Source: Thiorhodococcus drewsii AZ1
Lineage (GTDB): Bacteria > Pseudomonadota > Gammaproteobacteria > Chromatiales > Chromatiaceae
Assembly: GCF_000224065.1 (NCBI RefSeq)
Contig: NZ_AFWT01000021.1
Span: forward strand, 24,316-88,315
Length of the DNA stretch: 64,000 nucleotides
Direction: 5' to 3'
Both the position numbers and the translations under genes were made by a program. The notes beneath the pieces were generated by a model that did no database searches, was not told where the DNA came from, and saw only the letters and a program-made list of their open reading frames with translations. Of the stretch, positions 8,687-17,437 are shown piece by piece. Position 1 is the first letter of the stretch, and each line of letters opens with the position of its first letter.

Positions 8687-10450
8687 TCAATACACCCGTT
8701 CCTTCGGTGGGAAGGATTCGACGGTCAGTGGCTTGGTCCGCACCGGCTTGTAGTCCATGCGGTCGCCGTCCTTCGAATAGAGGCTGTGCTTGAGCCAAGC
8801 CTGGTCGTCGCGATCCGGGTAGTCCGGACGCGAATGGGCGCCACGGCTCTCCTGGCGATGCAGGGCGGAGGTCGCGATAGCGAAACCCACGTCCATCATG
8901 TTCTCCAGTTCGAGCGCCTCGATACGCGCGGTATTGAAGACCTTGGAGTGATCGGACAGACGCACCTCGGGAAGACGCTCGCGCAGCTCGCACAGACGCT
9001 CGAAGCCCTCCTGCATGACCTCCTCGGTGCGGAAGACGCCGGCGTGGTCCTCCATGCATTTGCGGAAGTCGGCGCGCATCTGGGCGACCGGAACGCCATC
9101 GTCCTGCTTGTCCCAGCGAGTGAGGCGGCCCATCGCCTGATCCAGGCTGGCCGAGTCGGCGGTGCGCTGGTAGGGGTTCTCGCGCACGAAGTCGATGATG
9201 TCCTTACCGGCGAGACGCCCGAACACCAGGATGTCCAGCAACGAGTTGCCGCCGAGACGGTTGGCACCATGCACCGAGGCGCAGGCGCATTCGCCCGCAG
9301 CATAGAGACCGGCCACGACTTCTTCCGAGCCCTGCCCCGCCGGCATGGCGACGCGCCCGAAGCGGTCGGTCGGAATGCCGCCCATGGCGTAGTGCGCGGT
9401 CGGGAAGACCGGGATCGGCTCCACCACCGGATCGACGCCGGCGAAGATCTTGCTCGACTCGCGGATGCCCGGCAGTCGCTTGGAGATGACCGACTCGCCC
9501 AGGTGGTCGAGCTTGAGCATCACGTGATCGCCATGCTCGCCGCAGCCGCGTCCCTCCTTGACCTCGGTGACGATGGCGCGCGAGACCACGTCGCGGCTGG
9601 CCAAGTCCTTGGCGCGCGGGGCATAGCGCTCCATGAAGCGCTCGCCATCCTTGTTGATCAGATAGCCGCCCTCACCGCGCGTGCCCTCGGTGATGAGCAT
9701 GCCCTTGCCGGCAATGCCGGTCGGATGGAACTGGAAGAACTCCATGTCCATCAGCGGAACGCCCGCACGCAGGGCCATGGCCATGCCATCGCCGGTGTTG
9801 ATATGGGCGTTCGAGGTGGTGCGGAACACCTGGCCGCAGCCGCCGGTGGCGAGCAGGGTCGCTTTGGACTCGATCAGCAGCGGCTCGCCGGTCTCGATCT
9901 CCAGCACCAGGGCACCGCAGACGACGCCCTCGGCGTCGCGGACCAGGTCGAGCGCGAAGAATTCGTCGAAGAAATGGGTGCGGGCGCGGATGTTCTGCTG
10001 GTAGAGGGTGTGCAGAATCGCGTGTCCGGTGCGGTCGGCTGCAGCACAGGTGCGTGCCGCCTGGTCGCCGCCGAAGTTTTGGCTCTGACCGCCGAAGGCG
10101 CGCTGATAGATCTTGCCGTCATCCAGCCGCGAAAAGGGCACGCCGGCGTGCTCCAGTTCGTAGACGGTCGGGATGGCCTCGCGGCACATGAACTCGATGG
10201 CGTCCTGGTCACCCAGATAGTCCGAGCCCTTGACCGTGTCGAACATGTGCCAGTGCCAGGAATCGGGCAGCACGTTGGCGAGCGCGGCGTTCACCCCGCC
10301 CTGCGCTGCGACCGTATGCGAGCGGGTCGGGAACACCTTGGAGACGACGGCGACGCGCAGATCGGCGCTCGCCAGTTGCAGCGCGGCGTTCAGTCCCGCG
10401 CCACCGGCACCGATGATGAGTGCATCGAAATGACGTGTTGGAAGACTCAT
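8687..10450 (-). CDS. sdhA: succinate dehydrogenase flavoprotein subunit
   Basis: Catalytic subunit that oxidises succinate to fumarate with covalently bound FAD. 587 residues, full length. FAD-binding [10 protein letters not shown] is close to the N-terminus, and the flavin-linking His lies in SHTVAAQGG. The substrate-site segments [15 protein letters not shown] and [18 protein letters not shown] are intact, as is the C-terminal [23 protein letters not shown] region (shown in part). It lies between sdhD and sdhB, and the 79-base gap to sdhB is the largest within the operon. Flavinylation presumably depends on the sdhE product encoded downstream. Confidence 0.97.
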   Translation of the reverse strand: MSLPTRHFDALIIGAGGAGLNAALQLASADLRVAVVSKVFPTRSHTVAAQGGVNAALANVLPDSWHWHMFDTVKGSDYLGDQDAIEFMCREAIPTVYELEHAGVPFSRLDDGKIYQRAFGGQSQNFGGDQAARTCAAADRTGHAILHTLYQQNIRARTHFFDEFFALDLVRDAEGVVCGALVLEIETGEPLLIESKATLLATGGCGQVFRTTSNAHINTGDGMAMALRAGVPLMDMEFFQFHPTGIAGKGMLITEGTRGEGGYLINKDGERFMERYAPRAKDLASRDVVSRAIVTEVKEGRGCGEHGDHVMLKLDHLGESVISKRLPGIRESSKIFAGVDPVVEPIPVFPTAHYAMGGIPTDRFGRVAMPAGQGSEEVVAGLYAAGECACASVHGANRLGGNSLLDILVFGRLAGKDIIDFVRENPYQRTADSASLDQAMGRLTRWDKQDDGVPVAQMRADFRKCMEDHAGVFRTEEVMQEGFERLCELRERLPEVRLSDHSKVFNTARIEALELENMMDVGFAIATSALHRQESRGAHSRPDYPDRDDQAWLKHSLYSKDGDRMDYKPVRTKPLTVESFPPKERVY

Positions 10451-10457
10451 GCGGAAC

Positions 10458-10802
10458 CTAACCTCCGATACCAGCGGTGACGATCGCCTTGATGGCCCAG
10501 AGTCCGGAGGCGAAGAAAATGAAGGCGAACAGCATCAGCAGCCCCATGCGCAGACCGAGCAGATGGACATAGTCGATCAGCACGTCGCGGATCCCGACCC
10601 AGGCGTGCGAGAGCAGCACGGGAACGAAGAGGAGCAGACTGATGGCGACCGGCGCCTGTCGCAGCCAGGCGACGAATTCGGCGTGGTCGGCGGGGGCGCC
10701 GAAGGTGAAGTGCAGGACGAGATACACCACGAAGAAGGCGAGATAGACCGCCGTAGCGCGCTGAACCAGCCAGGCCATGAGGCCGGAAGCTTGACGACTC
10801 AT
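10458..10802 (-). CDS. sdhD: succinate dehydrogenase membrane anchor subunit
   Basis: A 114-residue integral membrane protein with three predicted helices (about 18-36, 50-70 and 85-108). It carries the heme/quinone-proximal signature [16 protein letters not shown], close to the canonical SdhD motif with His and Asp ligands. It anchors SdhAB and helps form the quinone site. Its ATG overlaps the sdhC stop as ATGA, and it ends 7 bases before sdhA. Confidence 0.93.
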   Translation of the reverse strand: MSRQASGLMAWLVQRATAVYLAFFVVYLVLHFTFGAPADHAEFVAWLRQAPVAISLLLFVPVLLSHAWVGIRDVLIDYVHLLGLRMGLLMLFAFIFFASGLWAIKAIVTAGIGG

Positions 10803-11179
10803 GAGATCAGCCCCCCAACGAGCAGCAACAGCGACAAAACAAGGCCCGCAACCAAAACGGTCTTAGCGGTGCGCCGGGCCACCGGACGATCCAAGCCGAT
10901 GCCGATGTCCAGAACCAGATGACGGATGCCCGCCAGCAGGTGATGCATCAGACTCCAGACGAGCCCGATCAGGAACAGACCGACCCACCAGGAATCGAGC
11001 AACCCGGCGGCGGACTCGAAGCCTTGCTGACCGGACGCGGCCAGGTGCAGCAGGATAGCAGCGAAGGGGATGGCCAAGACCATCAGGACTCCACTCGCGC
11101 GGTGGAGGATGGAAACGAGACCTGGGAGCGGCAGCTTGATGCGCCACAGTTCCAGGAAAACGGGTCTGGATGTTTGCAT
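10799..11179 (-). CDS. sdhC: succinate dehydrogenase cytochrome b556 subunit
   Basis: First gene of sdhCDAB. From the ATG at 11179 the product is 126 residues with three membrane helices. It opens with the family pattern RPVFLELWRIKLPLPGLVSI, followed by LHRASGVLM. The heme-ligand region is LMHHLLAGIRHLVLD. The open frame extends 46 codons upstream without conservation, so I use the internal ATG. About 160 bases separate it from a good sigma70 promoter at 11345-11372. Confidence 0.93.
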   Translation of the reverse strand: MQTSRPVFLELWRIKLPLPGLVSILHRASGVLMVLAIPFAAILLHLAASGQQGFESAAGLLDSWWVGLFLIGLVWSLMHHLLAGIRHLVLDIGIGLDRPVARRTAKTVLVAGLVLSLLLLVGGLIS

Positions 11180-11344
11180 TCTCGGACCTTTGGTGAAACG
11201 CGGGACACATGGCCAGCGCATGCTCGGAAGAGGCGTGCTCACCGTAACGCTGACGCAATCCCAGGATGTTTCGCGATGGAGATTCGAAACCTCTATCCCG
11301 ACGTCGGTCTCGGCCAAGCCAAGGCCTATTGTGCAGCGCGCCAG

Positions 11345-11372
11345 AATATAGGTATTTTCCTGTGGGTATCAA
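11345..11372 (-). promoter_or_regulatory. sigma70 promoter of the sdh operon
   Basis: On the minus strand, -35 TTGATA (11372-11367) and -10 TATATT (11350-11345) are separated by 16 bases; each matches the consensus at five of six positions. Transcription would begin near 11338, giving a leader of about 160 bases before sdhC. The surrounding 60 bases are strikingly AT-rich compared with the rest of the window. Confidence 0.65.
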
Positions 11373-11443
11373 TTAAATTTATCAAAGATAAAACCCGACT
11401 TTTTTACACACGAATAGATGAATGCCTTGAATCGCCTCTCGAA

Positions 11444-11462
11444 ACGCCCGTTCACAGGGCGT
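11444..11462 (-). terminator. weak terminator at the end of the tamA-ybhN run
   Basis: ACGCCC (11444-11449) pairs with GGGCGT (11457-11462) across a 7-base loop and overlaps the stop codon of the gene ending at 11452. On the minus strand the stem is followed by TTTCG, a poor U-tract, so termination efficiency is uncertain. Confidence 0.35.
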
Positions 11463-12447
11463 CAGGGACGCGATTCCGAGGCATTCCGCCCCCGCGCACC
11501 TTGACCGATCGAGGCAGCAGAAAGGCCAGCGCCCCGAGCACCAGGGTGTTGCCGAGCAGGAAAAGATGGAGATTCACGGCACCGGCCAGGGCGAGCTTGG
11601 GATCGATACCGAGCGGCACCAGGGCCGCGACCGCCGCCACCTCATAGCTACCGCTGCCGGCAATACCGTGGAAGGGCAACACGCTGGAGAGCTCCGCCCC
11701 CATGACGCCCGTGAGCAAGCGCCAGAGATCGACCGGCAGGAAGAAGTGCAGCACGCTGGTGAAGGCGGCGAACTTGAGCGTCCAGATCAGGGCGGTCCAA
11801 CAATAGATCCGCACGATCAGCCAGGGCCGACGCGGCACGGCGAGCAGCACCCGGCGCGCCACCTCGCGCACCTTGCCCGCGCCAGACAGAAAACCGAGCG
11901 CAGCCAACCCGTGCAGACGCGGAATGACTGCGAGCCCGGCCACCCAGAGCCCGGCGGCGACCCACCAGATCCAGGAGGGATGGCTCAGGTTCAGGATGAG
12001 TAGCGCCAGCAGGGCGAGGAAGTGCAGGTCCAGCAGCCGGATCCACATGAGCGCCGCAGCCGAGTCCAGAAAGCCCTCGCCGAAATAGCGGCGCATCAGC
12101 CAGGGGAAGACCATCTCACCGGTGCGCATGGGCATGAGATTGTTGGCCGTGTTGTGAAGCACGGACAGCCTCAGCACCACCGCGAAGGCGCCGCTGAAGC
12201 GCGGTCGGAAATAGTCATGCACCCGCACCGCCCGCAGCACATAGCTCGCCGAGGTGAGCATGAACAGCCACAGGAGCAGAACCGGCGGAAAGGCACGCCA
12301 GGGGGCGAGCAGATCGGCCCAGCCGACGCTGTAATGGACGGCCGCCACCAGCGCGGCCAGCAAGGCCGCGCCGAGCGCCCAGTCACGCAGTCGCCCCAAA
12401 CGCAGCGGACTGGACGCTGGAACGGAGGAATCCGACTCGCTGCTCAT
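11452..12447 (-). CDS. YbhN/LPG-synthase-TM family membrane protein
   Basis: A 331-residue polytopic membrane protein of the lysylphosphatidylglycerol-synthase transmembrane family (UPF0104, YbhN-like), without the catalytic C-terminal domain of true MprF. About eight hydrophobic helices are visible. Family-type patterns are VLRAVRVHDYF, NTANNLMPMRTGEMVFPWLM and LPFHGIAGSGSYEVAAVAAL. Related proteins are thought to move lipids or lipid-linked molecules across the inner membrane; the substrate here is unknown. Its ATG overlaps the acyltransferase stop (12444-12447), placing it in the tamA-tamB-lpxL envelope operon. Confidence 0.8.
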   Translation of the reverse strand: MSSESDSSVPASSPLRLGRLRDWALGAALLAALVAAVHYSVGWADLLAPWRAFPPVLLLWLFMLTSASYVLRAVRVHDYFRPRFSGAFAVVLRLSVLHNTANNLMPMRTGEMVFPWLMRRYFGEGFLDSAAALMWIRLLDLHFLALLALLILNLSHPSWIWWVAAGLWVAGLAVIPRLHGLAALGFLSGAGKVREVARRVLLAVPRRPWLIVRIYCWTALIWTLKFAAFTSVLHFFLPVDLWRLLTGVMGAELSSVLPFHGIAGSGSYEVAAVAALVPLGIDPKLALAGAVNLHLFLLGNTLVLGALAFLLPRSVKVRGGGMPRNRVPDAL

Positions 12448-13415
12448 CTGCGCCTCTTGCGTTTCGGTGGATAGACGGGAGGCTCGCCCGCAGGACGGGT
12501 CTTGAAGCGACGATGGACCCAGAAATATTGCTCGGGCATGGTCTGGATGCGCGCCTCGATGGCCGCGTTCATACGGGCGGTATCCGCCAGCGGATCGCCC
12601 TGCGGAAAGTCCTCAAGCGGCGGATCGAAGATGAGTTCGAGCCCCCTGCCCCACGGCAAGAAGCGGGTGAACGTGGGGATGACCGCCGCCCCCGTCATGC
12701 CGGCAAAGCGACCCAGCATCGGAACGGTGGATGCCGGAACGCCGCAGAATGGAACGAAAACGCCACGACGCCCACCATCCTGATCGGGCAGGTAGAAGAA
12801 GGGCGTTCCCTTCTTCATCTCGCGGATCAGACTGCGCAGATCGTCCTGGCGCTCGACAGAGACACTCCCGTACTGCTGACGCGCGCGCTTGACCTGATGA
12901 TCCACCACCGGATTGCGGATCTTCTGGTACATGTAGACTCCAGAATGGACCAGCGCCGTGAAGGCGGCCCCGCCCAGTTCCAGCCCGACGAAGTGTGGCA
13001 CCAGGACGATCACCGGGCGTCCCTCGGCAATGCAGGCGTCGATGAAGGCGCGATTGCGGATCCGCACCAACCGCGACAGACGTCGACGCGAGGCGCCCCA
13101 AACCGCCCCCTGAATGAAGGCGGCCACGCCGAGCCAGCCGAAGTGGGCGCGCAGGATGCGCTCGCGCCGCTCGGGATCGAGTTCGGGCAGACAGAGCTCC
13201 AGGTTGCGTCGCGCCACTCGGCGGCGCGATCGGGCGAGCAGATAGCCGAGCCGCCCGAATAGGCTCCCCAGCGCCCAGAGAACGGGAAAGGGCAGCCGCC
13301 CGATTGCAAAGACGAAAGCGACCCCGACCCAGCTGGGCCAGTGCCGGGGATGCAGCAGGACAGGTTGAATGTTAGGAATGGATTCAGTTCTCGAATTTGA
13401 AGTAGATATCGGCAC
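12444..13415 (-). CDS. lpxL: lipid A late acyltransferase, LpxL/HtrB family
   Basis: Inner-membrane enzyme that adds a secondary acyl chain to Kdo2-lipid IVA. The body begins with VLLHPRHWPSWVGVAFVF, like E. coli LpxL. The catalytic motif is VPHFVGLELGG (HX4E/D pattern), with later family blocks at FFYLPDQDGGRRGVFVPFCGVPA and YFWVHRRFKTRP (shown in part). The start is uncertain: the only standard codon near the conserved N-terminus is a GTG at 13415, which overlaps the end of tamB by 32 bases. The other option is a rare ATT at 13379. I chose the GTG, giving 323 residues. Confidence 0.85.
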   Translation of the reverse strand: MPISTSNSRTESIPNIQPVLLHPRHWPSWVGVAFVFAIGRLPFPVLWALGSLFGRLGYLLARSRRRVARRNLELCLPELDPERRERILRAHFGWLGVAAFIQGAVWGASRRRLSRLVRIRNRAFIDACIAEGRPVIVLVPHFVGLELGGAAFTALVHSGVYMYQKIRNPVVDHQVKRARQQYGSVSVERQDDLRSLIREMKKGTPFFYLPDQDGGRRGVFVPFCGVPASTVPMLGRFAGMTGAAVIPTFTRFLPWGRGLELIFDPPLEDFPQGDPLADTARMNAAIEARIQTMPEQYFWVHRRFKTRPAGEPPVYPPKRKRRR

Positions 13416-16400
13416 CCTGACTGTCACCGGTCTCGGTTTGAAGCTCGATATGACGCGACAGGTCGTAGCGCAGCTTGACCTTGCTCGCCTCGTCGCCGAG
13501 TGCGCTCTCGTATTCCATATAAATTTTGGGCGCGACATAGGTCCCGACGGCCAATCCGGCATTGCTGGCGCGGTCGTTGTTCGAGGGCGGAATGCCGGTC
13601 ATCAGATACTTGGTGATCTCGGCCGAAGTCATGTCCGGATCGCTCTCCGAGAAGAAGGCCAATTTGGGATTCCTCAGCGTCCCCAGAACGCGCACCCCGG
13701 CAGTCGTATCGCCGCCCTGGCGCTCGGCCTGAAGCAGCAGGCCGGGATTGTCGATCGCACTCTTGGCATAGATCAAGCGGCCCTGCGTGATGGTCAGCGG
13801 CGCACCCAGCTCCGCCGCCAGACCGAAGCCGCCCGAAAAGCGGTATTCGCCCTCGGTGATCTGGAGCTGACCGTCACCCAGCATCTCCGCCCCGGGGGAC
13901 TGCAAGACCCTGAGATTGCCGGCAAGCCGGCCACGCACCCCGAAAGCGTCGATGGTGACGTCCTTGCCCAGCACGAGCCCGACATCGAGATCCACCGGAT
14001 AGGGTGGCTTCTGCGTGCGCTCTTCCATGACCACGTCGGGAGAGGGCGACAGGGTTCCGGCCGGAACCGAGCGCGGCCGGATCCGCGCCTCGGGCACCCG
14101 GACCTGGCCTCGGACGGTCGCCCCATCCGGCCCGGCCTTCAACTCGAACTCGGGGGACACCAGGGCGTAATACTCATTGGTGTTCGCCACCTTGAGCTTT
14201 TTGCCGCTGATCTTGAGTGTGGCTTGCGGCCCCTTGGCGCCAAAGCGGGTCTCGCCGTTCAGATCAAGCCGTCCGCCACCGACCAAGCCGCCACCGCGCA
14301 GATCCATGCGCTCCATGGACGGGGCCACGGCCTCCAGATTCAGGTCCTTGACCACCAGCCCGATCAGCGGCACCTCGAAGGCGACCTGACGCACATCCGC
14401 CCGCCCCTTCACGCCCGGTCGCGCGACCGTACCACCCAGGGCGAGGTTGGCCGAGATCGAGCCGGCCAGACCCGAGATGTCGGGAAGCAGTTTGGCGATG
14501 CGATCGAGACTACGCACGTCCGCCTTCAGACGACCCTGCAAGCGCTGGCCCGGAGCGGCTGGATCCTGGAAGCGCCAGCCCGGCAGATCCAGATCGCCAT
14601 CCGCGCCACCCAGATCGCCGAGCGGCAAAACCAGACGGGTCGAGAGCCCCTTGACGCCGGCGTTCAGCGTCAGGCGCGTCCCCGAGAAATCCAGTGTCTC
14701 GCGCCGCCCCTGATCCAGGGCGACCGCCAGCCCTCCCTTGGGAATCTCGAAGCTGGCCTTGCCGGTCAAAATGACGCCATCGGCCTGAAAACGCCCGCTC
14801 AGACGTGCCCCGCCGCTCGGATCCAGACCATCGGGCAGAAAACCATCCAGCAAATCGAAATCCAGCCTGTTCAGATTCAGGTCCGCGAGCCACTTGCCGG
14901 GAGCGGACTGATCGAAACTCGCGCAGCCGCCCGAGCCGCGATCATGGCGCAAACAGAGTGGACCGGCCTGAATCTTGTCCTGATCGATCCCAAAGGGTGC
15001 CGCCCGCTCCAGACGCCAGCGCCCCAGATCCTCGGGCGTCAGATCCAGCCTGGACAGACGTCCGCGATAGGCACCGTTCTCGTCCAGCCCGCCCGACGCC
15101 TCCAGCTTGAGCGACAGCGAAGTGCCATCGAGCGTGGCGGAGACCTGGTGGTCCGGCATGGAGCCCGATCCACGCAGTTTCAGTGCATCCCAACGCAGAC
15201 CGCCCGCGAACAGATCCTTGCCGTCCAGGGCCACCTCGAAGCGTCCCGGCTTGGCCAGATCCAGATCGGCCTTTCCGGTCAGACTGGCCAGTCCCTGCGT
15301 ACCGAAGGCCGCGTCCTTGCCCTTCAGGTCCAAGAGGATGCGCGGTGTCTCCAGCGGCCCCGTGACCGTCCCCTTGGCCGTCAGGCTTCCCTTGGCGTCG
15401 GGCAGCAGATTGGAGAGGTCGGGCGAGTCGAGATCGAAGGCCAGATCCAGTGCGGTATCGATGGTTCCCTGGAGCTTGACCTTGCTGGTTCCCGACTCGG
15501 CGTTGAGATCCTGGATACGCGTCGAGCCGTCCGCCATGCTGACCCGACCCGAGGCAGCGATCGGATAGCCGCGTAGCCGTCCCTTGAGTTCCTCGATGAC
15601 CGCGACCAGATCCGGCCCCGCATCCTCAAGCGACCCCTTCGTCGTCAGTCGACCTTCAATGTCGCCTGGCCAGTCCGGCGCATAGCGTCCAGGATCGATC
15701 CCGGCGAGCCGGATGGCCGCGCCCCAGGTCACCTTGGGATCGAAGGTCGCCTTGGCCGCGCCGTCGATCCGCCCCCCGAGCACGTCCAGACGCAGCGTCT
15801 CGACCGCTGTTTTGGTGAGATCCCCGGTCCCCGCAAGCGCTAGCTTGGCCGGCGGCAATCCGGGGCCGACACTGGTCGCGGTCAGATCGTAATCGAATCC
15901 ATCGAGACCGCCCTTGCTCGACAGGGCGAGCGCGATCCGATCGTCCAACCCCTCGACAAAGGCGCCGGGGTCCAGCCCCTTGCCGTTGAGCGTCAGGTTC
16001 CAGGCCAATTCGGGCGACCAGCTCAGATCGCCATCGCCCTCGATCCGCCCGCGCAGGGTCTCCAGCCCCAGTGCAGCGATGCGGGTCCCGTCGAGGGTTC
16101 CGCTTCCCCGCAGGGCCAGTGTCGAGGCCGGAATGCTCGGACCCTCGACCTGGGTCGAGAGGCTGTAGTCGTAGGCGTCGAAATCGCCCGATGCCTTCAG
16201 CGCGCCCTGCGCCGACTGGGCGAGCAGATCCCCGCTCAATGGCCAGCGCAGATGCGTCCAGGTCGTCTCCAGTGCAAAGGCGCCCGGATCGGTCGCGAGA
16301 TCGAGATGACCCTTGGCGTCCAGAACCGCCTTGGAGACCTCCTCGGTCAAATCGAGCCGGCGGATATCCAGCCGCTTGTCCTTCCACAGCAGATCGAGCG

Positions 16401-17427
16401 TCGCGGCCAGATGTCCGAAATCGGGCAAATCCGGTGCCCTGGCGTCCAGCGAGCCGGTGACGGAAGCCTGGTTCAGATCGCCGCGCGTTTCCAGATCGGC
16501 CTTGGTCTCGACCGCCGGGAGGTCCTCGGCGAAGGCCGGCAGATCGACCCGGGCAAGCTGGATCTGGGCGTCCCAGCTCGGGGCGGACAGCAGATCCCGG
16601 ACCTTGGCCTCCAGATCCGCCTCGGCCGAACCGGTCAACCGATGCCGAATATCCAGTTGCTTCAGATCGCCTTCGAGATGGGCGACACCGCTGAGACTGG
16701 CCTTGGGCGGAAGCCGCAACGCCCAGTCGAGATCGACATCGAGCGGATACTGACGCACCAGATCGGCCTGTCCATGAAGCCGTACGTTGGCCTCGGGCTC
16801 GCTCATCCTCGCCTCCAGCTTCACGACCTCCAGCGTGCTGCCGTCCAGATTCGCGACAAGCGCGGCCTGGTCCAGCACCATGAAGGGCTCGGCGACGCCC
16901 TTATTGAAGAGCCTGAGTCGCTCCAGCGAAACATCGTCGAGCGCGATGCCCAGCGGCAGCGCGATCTCGGGCAATGTGAAGGGGGTATCCTCCGTGTCCG
17001 AGCTCGGACCGAGGGCTAGGTCCAGCCCGCGCACCGAGAGCCGCTCGACCGCAACCAAGCCATTGAAGAGCGCCGAGGGCGACCAGTCGAGGTCCAGAGC
17101 ATCAAGCGACACATCCAACGCGGGCAGGGTCAGCTTGAAATCGCGCAGGCTCAGAGGGCCGAGCAGCCGACCATCCAACTGTCCCACGCTGAAGACTCCG
17201 GGAAGCAGCGCTTCCGCCGTCTGCACGGCGAAACGCAGCCCGGTCTGGGTTCCCAGCACGACGGAAACCGGAATCAGGATGAGCAACAGGAGCGCGAGGA
17301 AGACACCGAGCAGGACGCGCGGCAAACGGCGCCGCCGAATAACTGGAGGCGCAGGCGCCTGATCCAGCGCGCCATCCGGCGGCGTCTCGGGGCTGTCCGA
17401 TACCTTGTCCAAATCCGTCATCTTCAA
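13384..17427 (-). CDS. tamB: TamB, inner-membrane partner of the TAM complex
   Basis: A 1347-residue periplasm-spanning protein. One N-terminal membrane helix (VLLGVFLALLLLILIPVSVV, about residues 38-57) is followed by more than a thousand residues of repetitive beta-strand sequence with many Asp/Gly/Leu-rich repeats (LRGSGTLDGT, LALAGTGDLTKT). The C-terminal TamB/DUF490 domain covers roughly the last 380 residues and includes QITEGEYRFSGGFGLA. With TamA it helps insert outer-membrane proteins, and AsmA-like family members may carry phospholipids to the outer membrane. It starts 10 bases after tamA, so the two are surely cotranscribed. Confidence 0.93.
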   Translation of the reverse strand: MKMTDLDKVSDSPETPPDGALDQAPAPPVIRRRRLPRVLLGVFLALLLLILIPVSVVLGTQTGLRFAVQTAEALLPGVFSVGQLDGRLLGPLSLRDFKLTLPALDVSLDALDLDWSPSALFNGLVAVERLSVRGLDLALGPSSDTEDTPFTLPEIALPLGIALDDVSLERLRLFNKGVAEPFMVLDQAALVANLDGSTLEVVKLEARMSEPEANVRLHGQADLVRQYPLDVDLDWALRLPPKASLSGVAHLEGDLKQLDIRHRLTGSAEADLEAKVRDLLSAPSWDAQIQLARVDLPAFAEDLPAVETKADLETRGDLNQASVTGSLDARAPDLPDFGHLAATLDLLWKDKRLDIRRLDLTEEVSKAVLDAKGHLDLATDPGAFALETTWTHLRWPLSGDLLAQSAQGALKASGDFDAYDYSLSTQVEGPSIPASTLALRGSGTLDGTRIAALGLETLRGRIEGDGDLSWSPELAWNLTLNGKGLDPGAFVEGLDDRIALALSSKGGLDGFDYDLTATSVGPGLPPAKLALAGTGDLTKTAVETLRLDVLGGRIDGAAKATFDPKVTWGAAIRLAGIDPGRYAPDWPGDIEGRLTTKGSLEDAGPDLVAVIEELKGRLRGYPIAASGRVSMADGSTRIQDLNAESGTSKVKLQGTIDTALDLAFDLDSPDLSNLLPDAKGSLTAKGTVTGPLETPRILLDLKGKDAAFGTQGLASLTGKADLDLAKPGRFEVALDGKDLFAGGLRWDALKLRGSGSMPDHQVSATLDGTSLSLKLEASGGLDENGAYRGRLSRLDLTPEDLGRWRLERAAPFGIDQDKIQAGPLCLRHDRGSGGCASFDQSAPGKWLADLNLNRLDFDLLDGFLPDGLDPSGGARLSGRFQADGVILTGKASFEIPKGGLAVALDQGRRETLDFSGTRLTLNAGVKGLSTRLVLPLGDLGGADGDLDLPGWRFQDPAAPGQRLQGRLKADVRSLDRIAKLLPDISGLAGSISANLALGGTVARPGVKGRADVRQVAFEVPLIGLVVKDLNLEAVAPSMERMDLRGGGLVGGGRLDLNGETRFGAKGPQATLKISGKKLKVANTNEYYALVSPEFELKAGPDGATVRGQVRVPEARIRPRSVPAGTLSPSPDVVMEERTQKPPYPVDLDVGLVLGKDVTIDAFGVRGRLAGNLRVLQSPGAEMLGDGQLQITEGEYRFSGGFGLAAELGAPLTITQGRLIYAKSAIDNPGLLLQAERQGGDTTAGVRVLGTLRNPKLAFFSESDPDMTSAEITKYLMTGIPPSNNDRASNAGLAVGTYVAPKIYMEYESALGDEASKVKLRYDLSRHIELQTETGDSQGADIYFKFEN

Positions 17428-17437
17428 TCCCGCAGGT

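Noticed and set aside
8786..10480. A plus-strand open frame of 564 codons opposite sdhA
   Set aside because: Antisense shadow of a fully conserved sdhA.
13369..15576. A plus-strand open frame of 735 codons opposite tamB
   Set aside because: Gln/Arg/Ala-rich noise created by the codon bias of tamB on the other strand.
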